Source: Pararhodobacter sp. SW119
Lineage (GTDB): Bacteria; Pseudomonadota; Alphaproteobacteria; Rhodobacterales; Rhodobacteraceae
Direction: 5' to 3'
DNA length: 64,000 bases
Assembly (NCBI RefSeq): GCF_017811755.1
Contig: NZ_JADDJF010000011.1
Location: forward strand, 35,971-99,970
Shown here: positions 8,561 to 16,105 of the stretch, piece after piece
How positions within the stretch are numbered: position 1 is the first letter of the stretch
Layout of the letters: every line of letters begins with the position of its first letter
Made by a program: the position numbers and the translations under genes
Notes under the pieces: generated by a model
What the model was told of the DNA's origin: nothing
Databases searched by the model: none
What the model saw: only the letters and a program-made list of their open reading frames with translations

Positions 8561-9670
8561 TCAGCCAAGATCGTCGAGGTCGAAGAACCGTTCGCGCGCA
8601 TCGAGGAAGGTCTTGTCGGTCCCCTCGGTCCGGGCGCGCAGGATGTTCAGCGACTCCACGAAGCTTTCCGCGGTGCGCTTGGTCAGCGGGTCGTTGCTGT
8701 CCAGGATCTCGGTCAGCAGTTCCTTCGCCGCATCGGCCCCGGCTTCCAGGATGCTGTCGGGGAAGGCCGAGTGCGCGGTCACGCCATGCTCGTTGACCAG
8801 CGTCGCCAGGGCGCGCGGGTCGTTGGCGTAGAAGTCCGACGCGACCTGGTCGTATTCGGCCTGGCAGACATCCTCGATGATGCGCTGCAGGTTCGACGGC
8901 AGCGCCTCGAACTTGGCCTTGTCGACGACCAGTTCGGTCGCCAGTCCCGGCTCGATGAAGGACGAGGTGTAGTAGTGCTTGCGCACCTGGTGGAAGCCCA
9001 GCGCCAGGTCGTTGTAGGGCCCGACGAACTCGGCCGCGTCCAGCGTGCCGGTCTGCAGCGCGGCAAAGATCTCGCCCGCCGCGAGGTTGGTCACCGACGC
9101 CCCCATCTTCTGCCAGACCTGGCCGCCCAGGCCCGGCGTGCGGAAGCGCATGCCCTGCACGTCGTCGATGCCGGTCAGTTCGTTCGAGAACCAGCCGCCG
9201 GCCTGCGTGCCGGTATCGCCGGACAGGAAGCCCTTGACCCCGAACTGGTCGTAGATCTCGTCCCAGATTTCCTGGCCGCCCATGTAGCGCACCCAGGCCG
9301 CCAGCTCGCGCGAGGTCATGCCGTAGGGCACCCCGGTGAAGAACGACAGGCCGACCGACTTGTTCTGCCAGTAATAGGCCGCGCCGTGGCTCATCTCGGC
9401 CGAGCCGTCGATGACCGCGTCAAGCGATTGCAGCGCCGGCACCATCTCGCCGGCGGTGAAGACCTGGATGGTCAGCTGCCCGTCGGTCGCGGCGGTGATC
9501 CGCTCCGCAAGCCGCTGGGCACCCACGCCCAGACCGGGAAAGTTGCGTGGCCAGGTGGTGACCATGCGCCAGGTCGTGTTGCCCTGCGCGATGGCCGGTG
9601 CGGCCAGGGTGCCGGTCGCTGCCGCAGCGGTCCCGACAGCCGAAGTCCGAAGAAAAGAGCGGCGATCCAT
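8561..9670 (-). CDS. TRAP transporter periplasmic solute-binding protein (TakP-like)
   Basis: The 369-aa protein starts with a Tat-type signal (MDRRSFLRTSAVG) and a cleavage region LAAPAIAQG. The mature part begins TWRMVTTWPRNFPGLGVGAQ and contains MRFRTPGLGGQVWQKMG, whose Arg normally binds the ligand carboxylate in DctP-family proteins, and EFVGPYNDLALGFHQVRKHYY. These resemble the 2-oxo-acid-binding TakP group, so the cargo is probably a small carboxylate; the exact ligand is unknown. It is the promoter-proximal gene of the TRAP operon. Confidence 0.9.
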   Translation of the reverse strand: MDRRSFLRTSAVGTAAAATGTLAAPAIAQGNTTWRMVTTWPRNFPGLGVGAQRLAERITAATDGQLTIQVFTAGEMVPALQSLDAVIDGSAEMSHGAAYYWQNKSVGLSFFTGVPYGMTSRELAAWVRYMGGQEIWDEIYDQFGVKGFLSGDTGTQAGGWFSNELTGIDDVQGMRFRTPGLGGQVWQKMGASVTNLAAGEIFAALQTGTLDAAEFVGPYNDLALGFHQVRKHYYTSSFIEPGLATELVVDKAKFEALPSNLQRIIEDVCQAEYDQVASDFYANDPRALATLVNEHGVTAHSAFPDSILEAGADAAKELLTEILDSNDPLTKRTAESFVESLNILRARTEGTDKTFLDARERFFDLDDLG

Positions 9671-9818
9671 GTATTCCCTCCCAAGAAACTTTTTTCCACA
9701 GTGCCCCGCGGGGCAGTGCGCGTGACCTTATAACCGCAGTTCTGCCGCTCTGAAAACGCTTTTCTGCCGGAAAGGTAAGTGCGGAAGATGACTTTCGCGC
9801 CAGCGTCGGACCCAATGT

Positions 9819-10733
9819 TCACCGGGGGTTGCGCAGGTTCAGCCAGTTCGCTCCGAAGATGATCGCGGCGCCGAGGAAGACCCAGGGGTCCAGCGCCTCG
9901 GCGTAAAGCCAGACGCCGACCAGCGCGATGATCGGCAGTCGCGCAAACTCCATCGGCGCCACGATCGAGGCCGGCGCCAGCCCCAGCGCCGAGGTCAGCG
10001 CGTAATGCGCGCTGAGCCCGGTCAGCCCGACGACGAAGAGCCACGGCACCAGCGCCGCCGAGGGCCAGGTGAAGCCGCCCAGGAACGACAGCGCCAGCCC
10101 GAAGAAGGTCTGCAGCAGCGTCATCCAGAACAGCACGCAGAGCACGTTGTCATGGCGCATCAGCATCTTGGTCAGCATCAGGTTCATGCCGAAGCCCAGC
10201 GCCGCCAGAAGCCCGGCCAGATGCCCCGCGCCGACCGGCTGCACCCCCGGCTGCGCCACCACCAGCACGCCGATGAACCCCACGCCCGCCAGTCCCGCCT
10301 TGCGCCAGGTCAGCCGCTCGCCCAGCACCAGCGGCGCCAGCAGCACCACCCACAGCGGCATGGTGAATTCCAGCGCCACTAGCTGCGACAGCGGGATCGC
10401 CATGATCCCGTAGAACCACAGGTTCTGCCCGGCGAAGTGAAAGACGTTGCGCGCCAGATGCAGCCCCGGCTGCGCGGTGCGCACCTGCGCCAGGCCCGGC
10501 CGGCTGAGCGTGACCAGCGTGGCGATGACCGCAAACCCGATCATGGACCGCCAGAACATCAGCTGGAACGAGGTCAGTTCCGCCTGCACCGCCCGTCCGC
10601 CGACCGCCATCAGCGTGAAGGACGCGATCGCGCCCAGCATCCACACCGCCGCCTTGACCGGCTGCGCCGGCGCCTCGGCCCGTTCGACCGCCGCCGCCGC
10701 CCCGCGCCCCATCCCCGGTGTGATCCGTGCCAT
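9819..10733 (-). CDS. EamA/DMT-family transporter
   Basis: The 304-aa protein has ten predicted transmembrane helices in two homologous EamA halves, starting about residue 28 and residue 165. Family-like features are FWRSMIGFAVIA in helix 2 and the end-of-repeat motif LGERLTWRKAGLAGVGFIGV. Such proteins usually export metabolites or amino-acid derivatives; the cargo cannot be read from sequence. It lies about 150 bp downstream of the TRAP binding protein, whose promoter faces the other way along this strand, so it is probably transcribed separately. Confidence 0.85.
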   Translation of the reverse strand: MARITPGMGRGAAAAVERAEAPAQPVKAAVWMLGAIASFTLMAVGGRAVQAELTSFQLMFWRSMIGFAVIATLVTLSRPGLAQVRTAQPGLHLARNVFHFAGQNLWFYGIMAIPLSQLVALEFTMPLWVVLLAPLVLGERLTWRKAGLAGVGFIGVLVVAQPGVQPVGAGHLAGLLAALGFGMNLMLTKMLMRHDNVLCVLFWMTLLQTFFGLALSFLGGFTWPSAALVPWLFVVGLTGLSAHYALTSALGLAPASIVAPMEFARLPIIALVGVWLYAEALDPWVFLGAAIIFGANWLNLRNPR

Positions 10734-11328
10734 CCGCCGCCCCCTTGCGCGCGGTCATCACCCAATTCGGGGCCGGGGGCAATGGCGGCCCCTCGGCCTC
10801 GCGGGCGTCCTTTCCGACGTCGGGTCTGCCAGACGCCTCGGCGGCGACGACCTACCCGCGTGGCAGCCCCGGGGCGAAAAGCGACGCCCGCCCGGCCGTG
10901 CGACCTACCAGATGCGGTATGCGCCGGCACGCCAAACACAAAACGCCCCGAAAATCGCGCGAAAGTCCGCGCCGCGAAAACGTCGATTCTTTTCATTATC
11001 GGGCGAAAAACGTTTCTTACTCTCGAAATATCGCCGAATTTCGGAAACGAGCGACAGTTTTTCCGGCCGAGGACGCTGTTGCTCACGCGTGAGCATCTTC
11101 CCGCCCCATGGCGGCGCGGCCGCGGCGCGCTCAGATCGTCGACGACGTCCCCGGGGCGCACGAAGACCCACTCCCCCGAAACCGCCATTGCACCCCCTCC
11201 GCAAAGCACGGTATCAGGGAAGGGCGGTATCGACAGCGGCTTTCCGGTATCGCTCTCGCCCCGCGGGGTCCATCCTGCGGGCCTTGGATTCACCGCGCCG
11301 ACAGGCTGCGACGACGGGGGGCTTTCCC
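10734..11328. other. Long divergent intergenic region with repeat element
   Basis: This 595-bp gap separates a leftward exporter from a rightward aminotransferase. It holds one copy of a long repeat (see the separate entry) with an AT-rich core that contrasts with the GC-rich genes. It presumably carries the promoters for both neighbours, but I could not assign a -10/-35 pair with confidence. Confidence 0.6.
10870..11096 (+). repeat. Class II palindrome-ended intergenic element, copy 1
   Basis: Shares collinear blocks with the element near 18.55-18.78 kb: a GAAAAgCGACGCC-like start, CCAGATnnGGTATGCGC, the 16-mer ACAAAACGCCCCGAAA, several GCGAAA/AAAGTC blocks and an ATTTCGG segment. It ends in a 16-bp perfect palindrome, TGCTCACG/CGTGAGCA, at 11080-11095. 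The distance from ACAAAACGCCCC to the palindrome centre is 149 nt, versus 150 nt in the other copy. No open frame is shared by the two copies, so it is not coding. Confidence 0.7.
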
Positions 11329-12714
11329 ATGGATGACGCCATCAACCGCAACGACCTGAGCCACGTGATCGCGGCCGACCGCGCCCATGTCTGGCATCAG
11401 TTGAGCCAGCACAAGCAGTACGAGAAGATCGACCCCCGCGTCATCGTCGAGGGCAAGGGCCTGCGTGTCTGGGACGCCACGGGGCGCGAGACGCTGGATG
11501 CCGTCTCGGGCGGGGTCTGGACGGTCAACGTCGGCTACGGGCGCGAATCGATCGCCAATGCGGTGCGCGACCAGCTTCTGAAGATCAACTTCTTCGCCGC
11601 CGCCGCCGGATCGGTGCCCGGCGCGCTCTTTGCCGAGGCGCTGATCGAGAAGATGCCGGGGATGAGCCGCGTCTACTATTCCAACTCGGGATCGGAGGCG
11701 AACGAGAAGGCCTACAAGATGGTCCGCCAGATCGCCCACCGCCGCCACGGCGGCAAGAAGTGGAAGATCCTCTACCGCGACCGCGACTACCACGGCACCA
11801 CCATCGCCGCGCTCGCCTCCGGCGGGCAGGAGGAACGCAAGGCGCAGTACGGCCCCTTCCCGCCGGGCTTCGTCGAGGTGCCGCATTGCCTCGAATACCG
11901 CAGCCAGTGGGGCGCGGTGTCGGACTACGGCCTGCGCGCGGCGAACGCCATCGAGGAGGTGATCGAACGCGAGGGCCCCGACACGGTCGGCGCTATCATC
12001 CTGGAGCCGATCACCGCCGGCGGCGGCGTCATCATCCCGCCCGAGGGCTACTGGCCCCGCGTGCAGGAGATCTGCCGCAAGCACGACATCCTGCTGATCA
12101 TCGACGAGGTGGTCTGCGGACTGGGCCGCACCGGCACCTGGTTCGGCTACCAGAACTACGACATCAAGCCCGACATCGTGACCATGGCCAAGGGCGTCGC
12201 CTCGGGCTACGCGGCGATTTCCTGCACGGTCACGACCGAGCGCGTTTTTGAGATGTTCAAGGACGACGCCGAGGACCCCATGAGCTACTTCCGCGACATC
12301 TCGACCTTCGGCGGCTGCACCGCCGGCCCGGCCGCGGCGCTGGAGAACATGCGCATCATCGAGGCGGAGGGGCTGCTGGAGAACACGCTCACGATGGGTG
12401 CGCGGCTGATGGACAACCTGCGCGCGCTGATGGAAAAGCACGAGGTCATCGGCGACGTCCGTGGCATGGGGCTTTTCTGCGGCGCCGAACTGGTCGCGGA
12501 CCGGGCGACGAAGGAACCGCTGCCCGAAAAGCAGGTCGCCGCCGTCGTCGCCGCGACCATGGCCCGCGGCGTGCAGATCGGCATGACCAACCGCTCGGTG
12601 CCGGGGCTGAACAACACGCTGACCCTCAGCCCCGCGCTGATCGTCACCGCGGCCGAGATCGACCGCATCACCGACGCCATCGACGGCGCGCTGAGCGACG
12701 TGATCGGCGCCTGA
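11329..12714 (+). CDS. tpa: Class III aminotransferase, probably taurine--pyruvate aminotransferase
   Basis: This 461-aa PLP enzyme probably converts taurine plus pyruvate to sulfoacetaldehyde plus alanine. It has the fold-type I landmarks YSNSGSEANEKAYK (about 117-130), DYHGTTIAAL, the Asp of LLIIDEVVCGLGRTG that holds the pyridine nitrogen (D259) and the Schiff-base lysine in VTMAKGVASGYAA (K288). The overall pattern, including DAVSGGVWTVNVGYGRESIA and YFRDISTFGGCTAGPAAALE, matches Tpa of Rhodobacterales better than generic omega-transaminases. Specificity is inferred. The open frame extends far upstream, but homology begins at MDDAINRNDLSHVIAADRAH. The sorAB-type genes at 30-32 kb could handle the sulfite produced later in this pathway. 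Confidence 0.85.
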   Translation: MDDAINRNDLSHVIAADRAHVWHQLSQHKQYEKIDPRVIVEGKGLRVWDATGRETLDAVSGGVWTVNVGYGRESIANAVRDQLLKINFFAAAAGSVPGALFAEALIEKMPGMSRVYYSNSGSEANEKAYKMVRQIAHRRHGGKKWKILYRDRDYHGTTIAALASGGQEERKAQYGPFPPGFVEVPHCLEYRSQWGAVSDYGLRAANAIEEVIEREGPDTVGAIILEPITAGGGVIIPPEGYWPRVQEICRKHDILLIIDEVVCGLGRTGTWFGYQNYDIKPDIVTMAKGVASGYAAISCTVTTERVFEMFKDDAEDPMSYFRDISTFGGCTAGPAAALENMRIIEAEGLLENTLTMGARLMDNLRALMEKHEVIGDVRGMGLFCGAELVADRATKEPLPEKQVAAVVAATMARGVQIGMTNRSVPGLNNTLTLSPALIVTAAEIDRITDAIDGALSDVIGA

Positions 12715-12770
12715 CCCGCACACCGCACGCCCGCGCATCCCCCGGCAGTGACCGGGGGTGACCGGCCAAC

Positions 12771-12857
12771 GGAAGTTCTCCCGCCCCTCGTCAAGCTGCA
12801 CGCTACGCGTGCAACCTTCCTCGCGTTGGGCCGGGCGCCGCACGCTTCGCGCGCGGC
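12771..12857 (+). repeat. Twin-hairpin intergenic element, copy 1
   Basis: Begins GGAAGTTCTCCCGCCCCTCG, then a first hairpin TGCACGC-TAC-GCGTGCA, a conserved CAACCTTCCTCGCGTTGGGCC linker, and a second hairpin GCCGCACGC-TTC-GCGCGCGGC. The copy at 18.4 kb has identical linkers but different paired stems. It lies about 57 bp after the aminotransferase stop. Confidence 0.75.
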
Positions 12858-12901
12858 GAAAAGAGGCCCCGCCGCCTGGGGCGTGCACCCCCCAACGCCC
12901 C

Positions 12902-12966
12902 ATACCTTTCCTGTCCGAAAGTATCCCGGGGGGTGAATTGGCGCAGCCAAGAGGGGGGCAGCGCGA
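12902..12966 (+). repeat. CTGTCC/AAATATCCCGGGGG hairpin element, copy 1
   Basis: Carries CCTGTCCGAAAGTATCCCGG followed by a hairpin TTGGC-GCA-GCCAA and a G-run/C-run second stem. Other copies are directly after paaK and inside xdhA. The first stem differs between copies but remains paired with the same GCA loop. This copy's second stem (GGGGGGCAGCGCGACCC) is imperfect. Confidence 0.7.
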
Positions 12967-13030
12967 CCCTTCACCGCCCCGGTCACAGCCCGGAATCCGC
13001 GGACTCAGGCGTTACCAGATCCCTGCCCCA

Positions 13031-13105
13031 CCGTTCGGAACTGCCATACGCTTGCCATACGCTTGCCAGCCCCTTGCCATACACCCGCCAGCACCTTGCT
13101 TGCGG
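13031..13105 (+). repeat. 11-bp phased repeat array (CTTGCCATACG), copy 1
   Basis: After CCGTTCGGAA there are successive 11-bp units: CTTGCCATACG, CTTGCCAGCCC, CTTGCCATACA, CCCGCCAGCAC and a degenerate last unit. They are preceded by a 10-bp unit CTGCCATACG. The same array occurs at 36.64 kb and, inverted, at 62.6 kb. The common core is TTGCCA once per helical turn. Confidence 0.85.
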
Positions 13106-13178
13106 GCCGAAATCGCCCCTCCGCCGGTCTGGAAAACCCCGCGACAGGTGGTCGTCCGCGCGCCCCTTTCGCGCGGCC

Positions 13179-13784
13179 TCACCGGATCGCGCGCCGCGCC
13201 GTCCGCGCGATCAGCAGCAGATCGAGGCAGAGGTTCCGCCGCCGCTGGTAGATCAGGTCCAGCCGCGCCTTGCGGGGAATACAGGCCCGGCAATAGATCG
13301 CGTCGGTCTCCTGCCGCGTCCGCGCGCGCGCCAGCAGGCGCTCCTCGTGGCGGTGAAACTGCAGCGTCGCCAGCCCGCTGATCCCGGGGCGCGAGCGCAG
13401 GACACGGGCGTAAAGCTGCGGGAATCGCTCGACATATTCCCGCAGGGGCGGGCGCGGGCCGATGAAGCTCATGTCGCCCGCCAGCACGTTCCAGAGCTGC
13501 GGCAACTCGTCCAGGCGCATCCGCCGCAGCACCCGCCCCGTCCGCGTGATCCGCCCCGCCTTGTCACCGCCCGAGACCCCCGAGTCGCCGGAATCGGGGC
13601 GCATGGTGCGGAACTTCCACAGCGTGAACGGCCGACCCGGCGCGCGCATCCGCTCGGACGCATAGAAAACCGGCCGCCCATCCAGACAAAGCACCAGAAG
13701 CGCGATCACCGCCATGACCGGCACCGCCGGCACCAGCAGCACCAGCGCCAGCAAAAGGTCGAGCGCCCGCTTGCCGAACGTCAT
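13179..13784 (-). CDS. Bacterial sugar transferase (undecaprenyl-phosphate sugar-1-phosphate transferase type)
   Basis: This 201-aa protein would transfer a sugar phosphate to a lipid carrier at the start of polysaccharide or glycan synthesis. It has one N-terminal membrane segment, then the short catalytic domain: GRPVFYASERMRAPGRPF, LWKFRTMRPDSGDSG, the acidic RRMRLDELPQLWNVLAGDMS motif and FIGPRPPLREYVERFP. Length fits the minimal PglC-like type rather than the long WbaP type. The upstream epimerase gene ends about 40 bp away on the same strand. A GTG start four codons earlier is possible. Confidence 0.9.
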   Translation of the reverse strand: MTFGKRALDLLLALVLLVPAVPVMAVIALLVLCLDGRPVFYASERMRAPGRPFTLWKFRTMRPDSGDSGVSGGDKAGRITRTGRVLRRMRLDELPQLWNVLAGDMSFIGPRPPLREYVERFPQLYARVLRSRPGISGLATLQFHRHEERLLARARTRQETDAIYCRACIPRKARLDLIYQRRRNLCLDLLLIARTARRAIR

Positions 13785-13827
13785 GCCACCGCCCACCGGC
13801 CGCGATGCACCCCGCGCGCAAGCCGCC

Positions 13828-14712
13828 TCATCCCGCCTCCGTGCAGGCCCGCCACTGCGCCACCATCTCGGCCGCGGTGCTTTCCCGGGGCGCGAAATGC
13901 ACCACGCGGCACAGCGCCCGGCAGTCGAGCGTCAGGCGCTCCACCGCATCCGGCGGCGCCTTCTGCCAGTGCCAGGCAAAGCCCGTCGCGCGGGCCAGTT
14001 CGACCATCGCCATCGGTGCCGGCGCCGCGACATTCAGCACCGGGGGCAGGTCGGGCAACTCCGCCAATGTCTCGATCACCCGCGTCAACGACATCGGCCC
14101 GATATAGGACCGCACCGGCCCGCCGCCGTTGGGAAAGCGGTCGATCGCCAGCGGTCCCGGCGCGTTCAGCAACAGCGCGTCCGCGCCGGCGACATTGCCG
14201 ATGCGCATGCAGCAGACCGAAAGCCCGCGTTGCCGCCATTCGCTCGCCGCCGCCTCCATCGCCCGTTTCGCCGCGCCGTAGGCCGAGGGCGCAACCGCCG
14301 GCGCCTCGTCCTCGCGCCAGGGCGCGGCGCGACCCAGGCCATAAACAGCGGCCGAGGAGGCCAGCAGGACCCTCCCGATCCCGGCTTCGTCCGCAGCCTG
14401 CAGGCAGGCCGCCGCCAGCCGCCCGTTGAGCGTCATCGACGCGTCGTCTCCGGAGGAGGGTGTGACCCCGGCAAACATCACCATGGCGCGGGGCGTCCCG
14501 GCGGAACGGACATAGGCGCGCAGGGCCGCCGCGCCCTCGTCCAGCGGTGACCAGCGCATGAAGGGCAGTGCCGCGCGCAACCGCGCAGCGCGGGTCTGCA
14601 GGCAGACCGGTGCGCCGGCCGCCGCCCAGTGCGACGACAGAAGTCGCCCGACCCGTCCGCTCGCCCCGATGACAAGCAACTCGGGTGTGGTTGCGGAATC
14701 ACTCCTCGGCAT
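13828..14712 (-). CDS. NAD(P)-dependent sugar epimerase/dehydratase family protein
   Basis: Extended short-chain dehydrogenase of about 294 aa. The dinucleotide-binding loop is LLVIGASGRVGRLL near the N-terminus. The active-site region has VLLASSAAVYGLG and, further on, APSAYGAAKRAME, giving the expected Ser-Tyr-Lys set (YGAAK). Together with the adjacent sugar transferase it makes a two-gene leftward unit probably decorating a surface glycan; the sugar is unknown. The start is uncertain: an ATG 11 codons upstream is also open, and neither has a convincing ribosome site. Confidence 0.8.
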   Translation of the reverse strand: MPRSDSATTPELLVIGASGRVGRLLSSHWAAAGAPVCLQTRAARLRAALPFMRWSPLDEGAAALRAYVRSAGTPRAMVMFAGVTPSSGDDASMTLNGRLAAACLQAADEAGIGRVLLASSAAVYGLGRAAPWREDEAPAVAPSAYGAAKRAMEAAASEWRQRGLSVCCMRIGNVAGADALLLNAPGPLAIDRFPNGGGPVRSYIGPMSLTRVIETLAELPDLPPVLNVAAPAPMAMVELARATGFAWHWQKAPPDAVERLTLDCRALCRVVHFAPRESTAAEMVAQWRACTEAG

Positions 14713-14783
14713 TGCGCGGCAAACCTTTTCCCCCAACCCATTCATGCCACAACCGAGGGTGGTCGGCCAGCATTCAGATTATC

Positions 14784-14811
14784 GTTGACCGATCGGTCGG
14801 CCTATGTAACC
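14784..14811 (+). promoter_or_regulatory. Putative paa operon promoter with TetR-type operator
   Basis: A 12-bp perfect palindrome GACCGATCGGTC (14786-14797) sits in the gap between the leftward epimerase and rightward paaG. It overlaps a candidate -35 TTGACC and precedes a plausible TAACCT -10 box at 16-nt spacing. TetR regulators typically bind such ACCGNNCGGT palindromes, and a TetR gene closes the paa unit. Regulation by that protein is inferred. Confidence 0.55.
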
Positions 14812-14856
14812 TTGCCGCGATCGCAAGGGTGGGCAGGCTCGGCAACTGGGGTGGAC

Positions 14857-15645
14857 ATGGCGCAAACCGGAACGATCCTGACCGCGCTTTCGGATGGCGT
14901 CTGGAAGCTCACGCTCAACCGGCCCGACCGGATGAACGCCTTCGTCGCGGACATGCATCTGGAATTGCGCGCCGCACTGGATCGGGCGCGGACCGACGAC
15001 GCGGTGCGCGCGGTCCTGATCACCGGCGCCGGCAGGGGCTTCTGCGCCGGGCAGGATCTGGGCGAACGCGACCCGCACAAGGGGCGGGCTGACCTGGGCC
15101 AGACCATCGGGCAGTTCTACAACCCGCTGATCCGCCAGATCCGCGCGCTCGACAAACCCGTCGTCTGCGCCGTCAACGGTGTCGCCGCCGGCGCCGGCGC
15201 CAGCATCGCGCTGGCCTGCGACATCGTGCTCGCCGCCGAATCGGCCCGCTTCATTCAGGCTTTCTCGAAGCTCGGCCTTGTGCCCGATGCCGGCGGCAGC
15301 TGGTCGCTTGCCCGACTGCTCGGCGAGGCGCGCGCCAAGGCGCTGGCGCTGACCGCCGAGCCGGTCTCGGCCACGCAGGCCGCCGACTGGGGCCTGATCT
15401 GGAAAGCGCTGCCCGATGCGCAACTGATGCCCGAGGCCGAGGCGCTGGCCGCGCGCCTCGCCGCCGGTCCGACCCTGGGGCTGGGCCTGACCAAGCGCGC
15501 GATCCAGGCGGCCAGCATCAACCCGCTCGACACCCAGCTCGAGCTTGAGCTGGAGTTCCAGCGCCGCGCCGGCCAGTCGGACGACTACGCCGAGGGCGTC
15601 GCGGCCTTCCTCGACAAGCGCGCGCCGCAGTTCAAGGGACGCTGA
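14857..15645 (+). CDS. paaG: Enoyl-CoA hydratase/isomerase, PaaG-type (oxepin-CoA forming)
   Basis: A 262-aa crotonase-fold protein. In the phenylacetyl-CoA pathway PaaG isomerises ring-1,2-epoxyphenylacetyl-CoA to oxepin-CoA. It has the CoA/oxyanion-hole motifs ITGAGRGFCAGQDLGERD and CAVNGVAAGAGASIALACD, and the catalytic-region Asp in SKLGLVPDAGGSWSLARL. The start is placed at MAQTGTILTALSDGVW, where family similarity begins; the frame is open further upstream. PaaI follows after 2 bp and PaaK after that, which fixes the paa identity. Confidence 0.9.
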   Translation: MAQTGTILTALSDGVWKLTLNRPDRMNAFVADMHLELRAALDRARTDDAVRAVLITGAGRGFCAGQDLGERDPHKGRADLGQTIGQFYNPLIRQIRALDKPVVCAVNGVAAGAGASIALACDIVLAAESARFIQAFSKLGLVPDAGGSWSLARLLGEARAKALALTAEPVSATQAADWGLIWKALPDAQLMPEAEALAARLAAGPTLGLGLTKRAIQAASINPLDTQLELELEFQRRAGQSDDYAEGVAAFLDKRAPQFKGR

Positions 15646-15647
15646 GC

Positions 15648-16097
15648 ATGACGCCCGAGGGTCTCGCCCGCGCCAGTGCCGACGCGATGTGGCAGGGCGA
15701 TCTGGCCTCGCAATCTCTGGGCATGGCGATCGATGACATCGGACCGGGTCGCGCCACGCTGTCGATGACCGTGCGCGACGAGATGACCAATGGCCACAAG
15801 ACCTGCCACGGCGGCTTCATCTTCACGCTGGCCGACAGCGCCTTCGCCTTCGCCTGCAACAGCTACAACCAGCGCACGGTGGCGCAGATGGCGGCGATCA
15901 CCTTCCTCGCCCCCGCCTTCGCCGGCGACCGGCTGACCGCCACCGCGCACGAGGTCGCCCGCGCGGGCCGCAGCGGCATCTACGACATCCGCGTCACCAA
16001 CCAGGACGGCCAGCAGATCGCCGAGTTCCGCGGCCATTCGCGCACGGTGAAGGGCACGCATCTGCCCGTCGATCCCGGTAACACCCCATCCGAGTGA
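15648..16097 (+). CDS. paaI: Hydroxyphenylacetyl-CoA thioesterase PaaI
   Basis: A 149-aa single hot-dog-fold thioesterase that releases CoA from dead-end phenylacetyl-CoA pathway intermediates. It shows the PaaI pattern MTNGHKTCHGGFIFTLADSA (active-site HGG, with Asp in LAD), followed by AFAFACNSYN and the typical LTATAHEVARAGRSGIYD strand. It begins 2 bp after paaG and overlaps the 5' region of paaK, so the three genes are one operon. Confidence 0.93.
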   Translation: MTPEGLARASADAMWQGDLASQSLGMAIDDIGPGRATLSMTVRDEMTNGHKTCHGGFIFTLADSAFAFACNSYNQRTVAQMAAITFLAPAFAGDRLTATAHEVARAGRSGIYDIRVTNQDGQQIAEFRGHSRTVKGTHLPVDPGNTPSE

Positions 16098-16105
16098 GGA
16101 GACAT

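Noticed and set aside
10447..11328. Open frame extending the aminotransferase by almost 300 codons upstream
   Set aside because: Homology, normal family length and residue character begin only at the ATG at 11329. The upstream part is Arg/Ser/Pro-rich translation of the repeat element and the opposite strand of the exporter gene.
13031..13105. Interpretation of the 11-bp arrays as a CRISPR
   Set aside because: Units are 11 bp with no spacers, and there are no cas genes in the window.
12758..13381. Long open frames across the 12.7-13.4 kb repeat island
   Set aside because: They translate hairpin elements and the antisense of the sugar transferase. The Ser/Arg/Pro-rich sequence is typical of shadow frames in GC-rich DNA.
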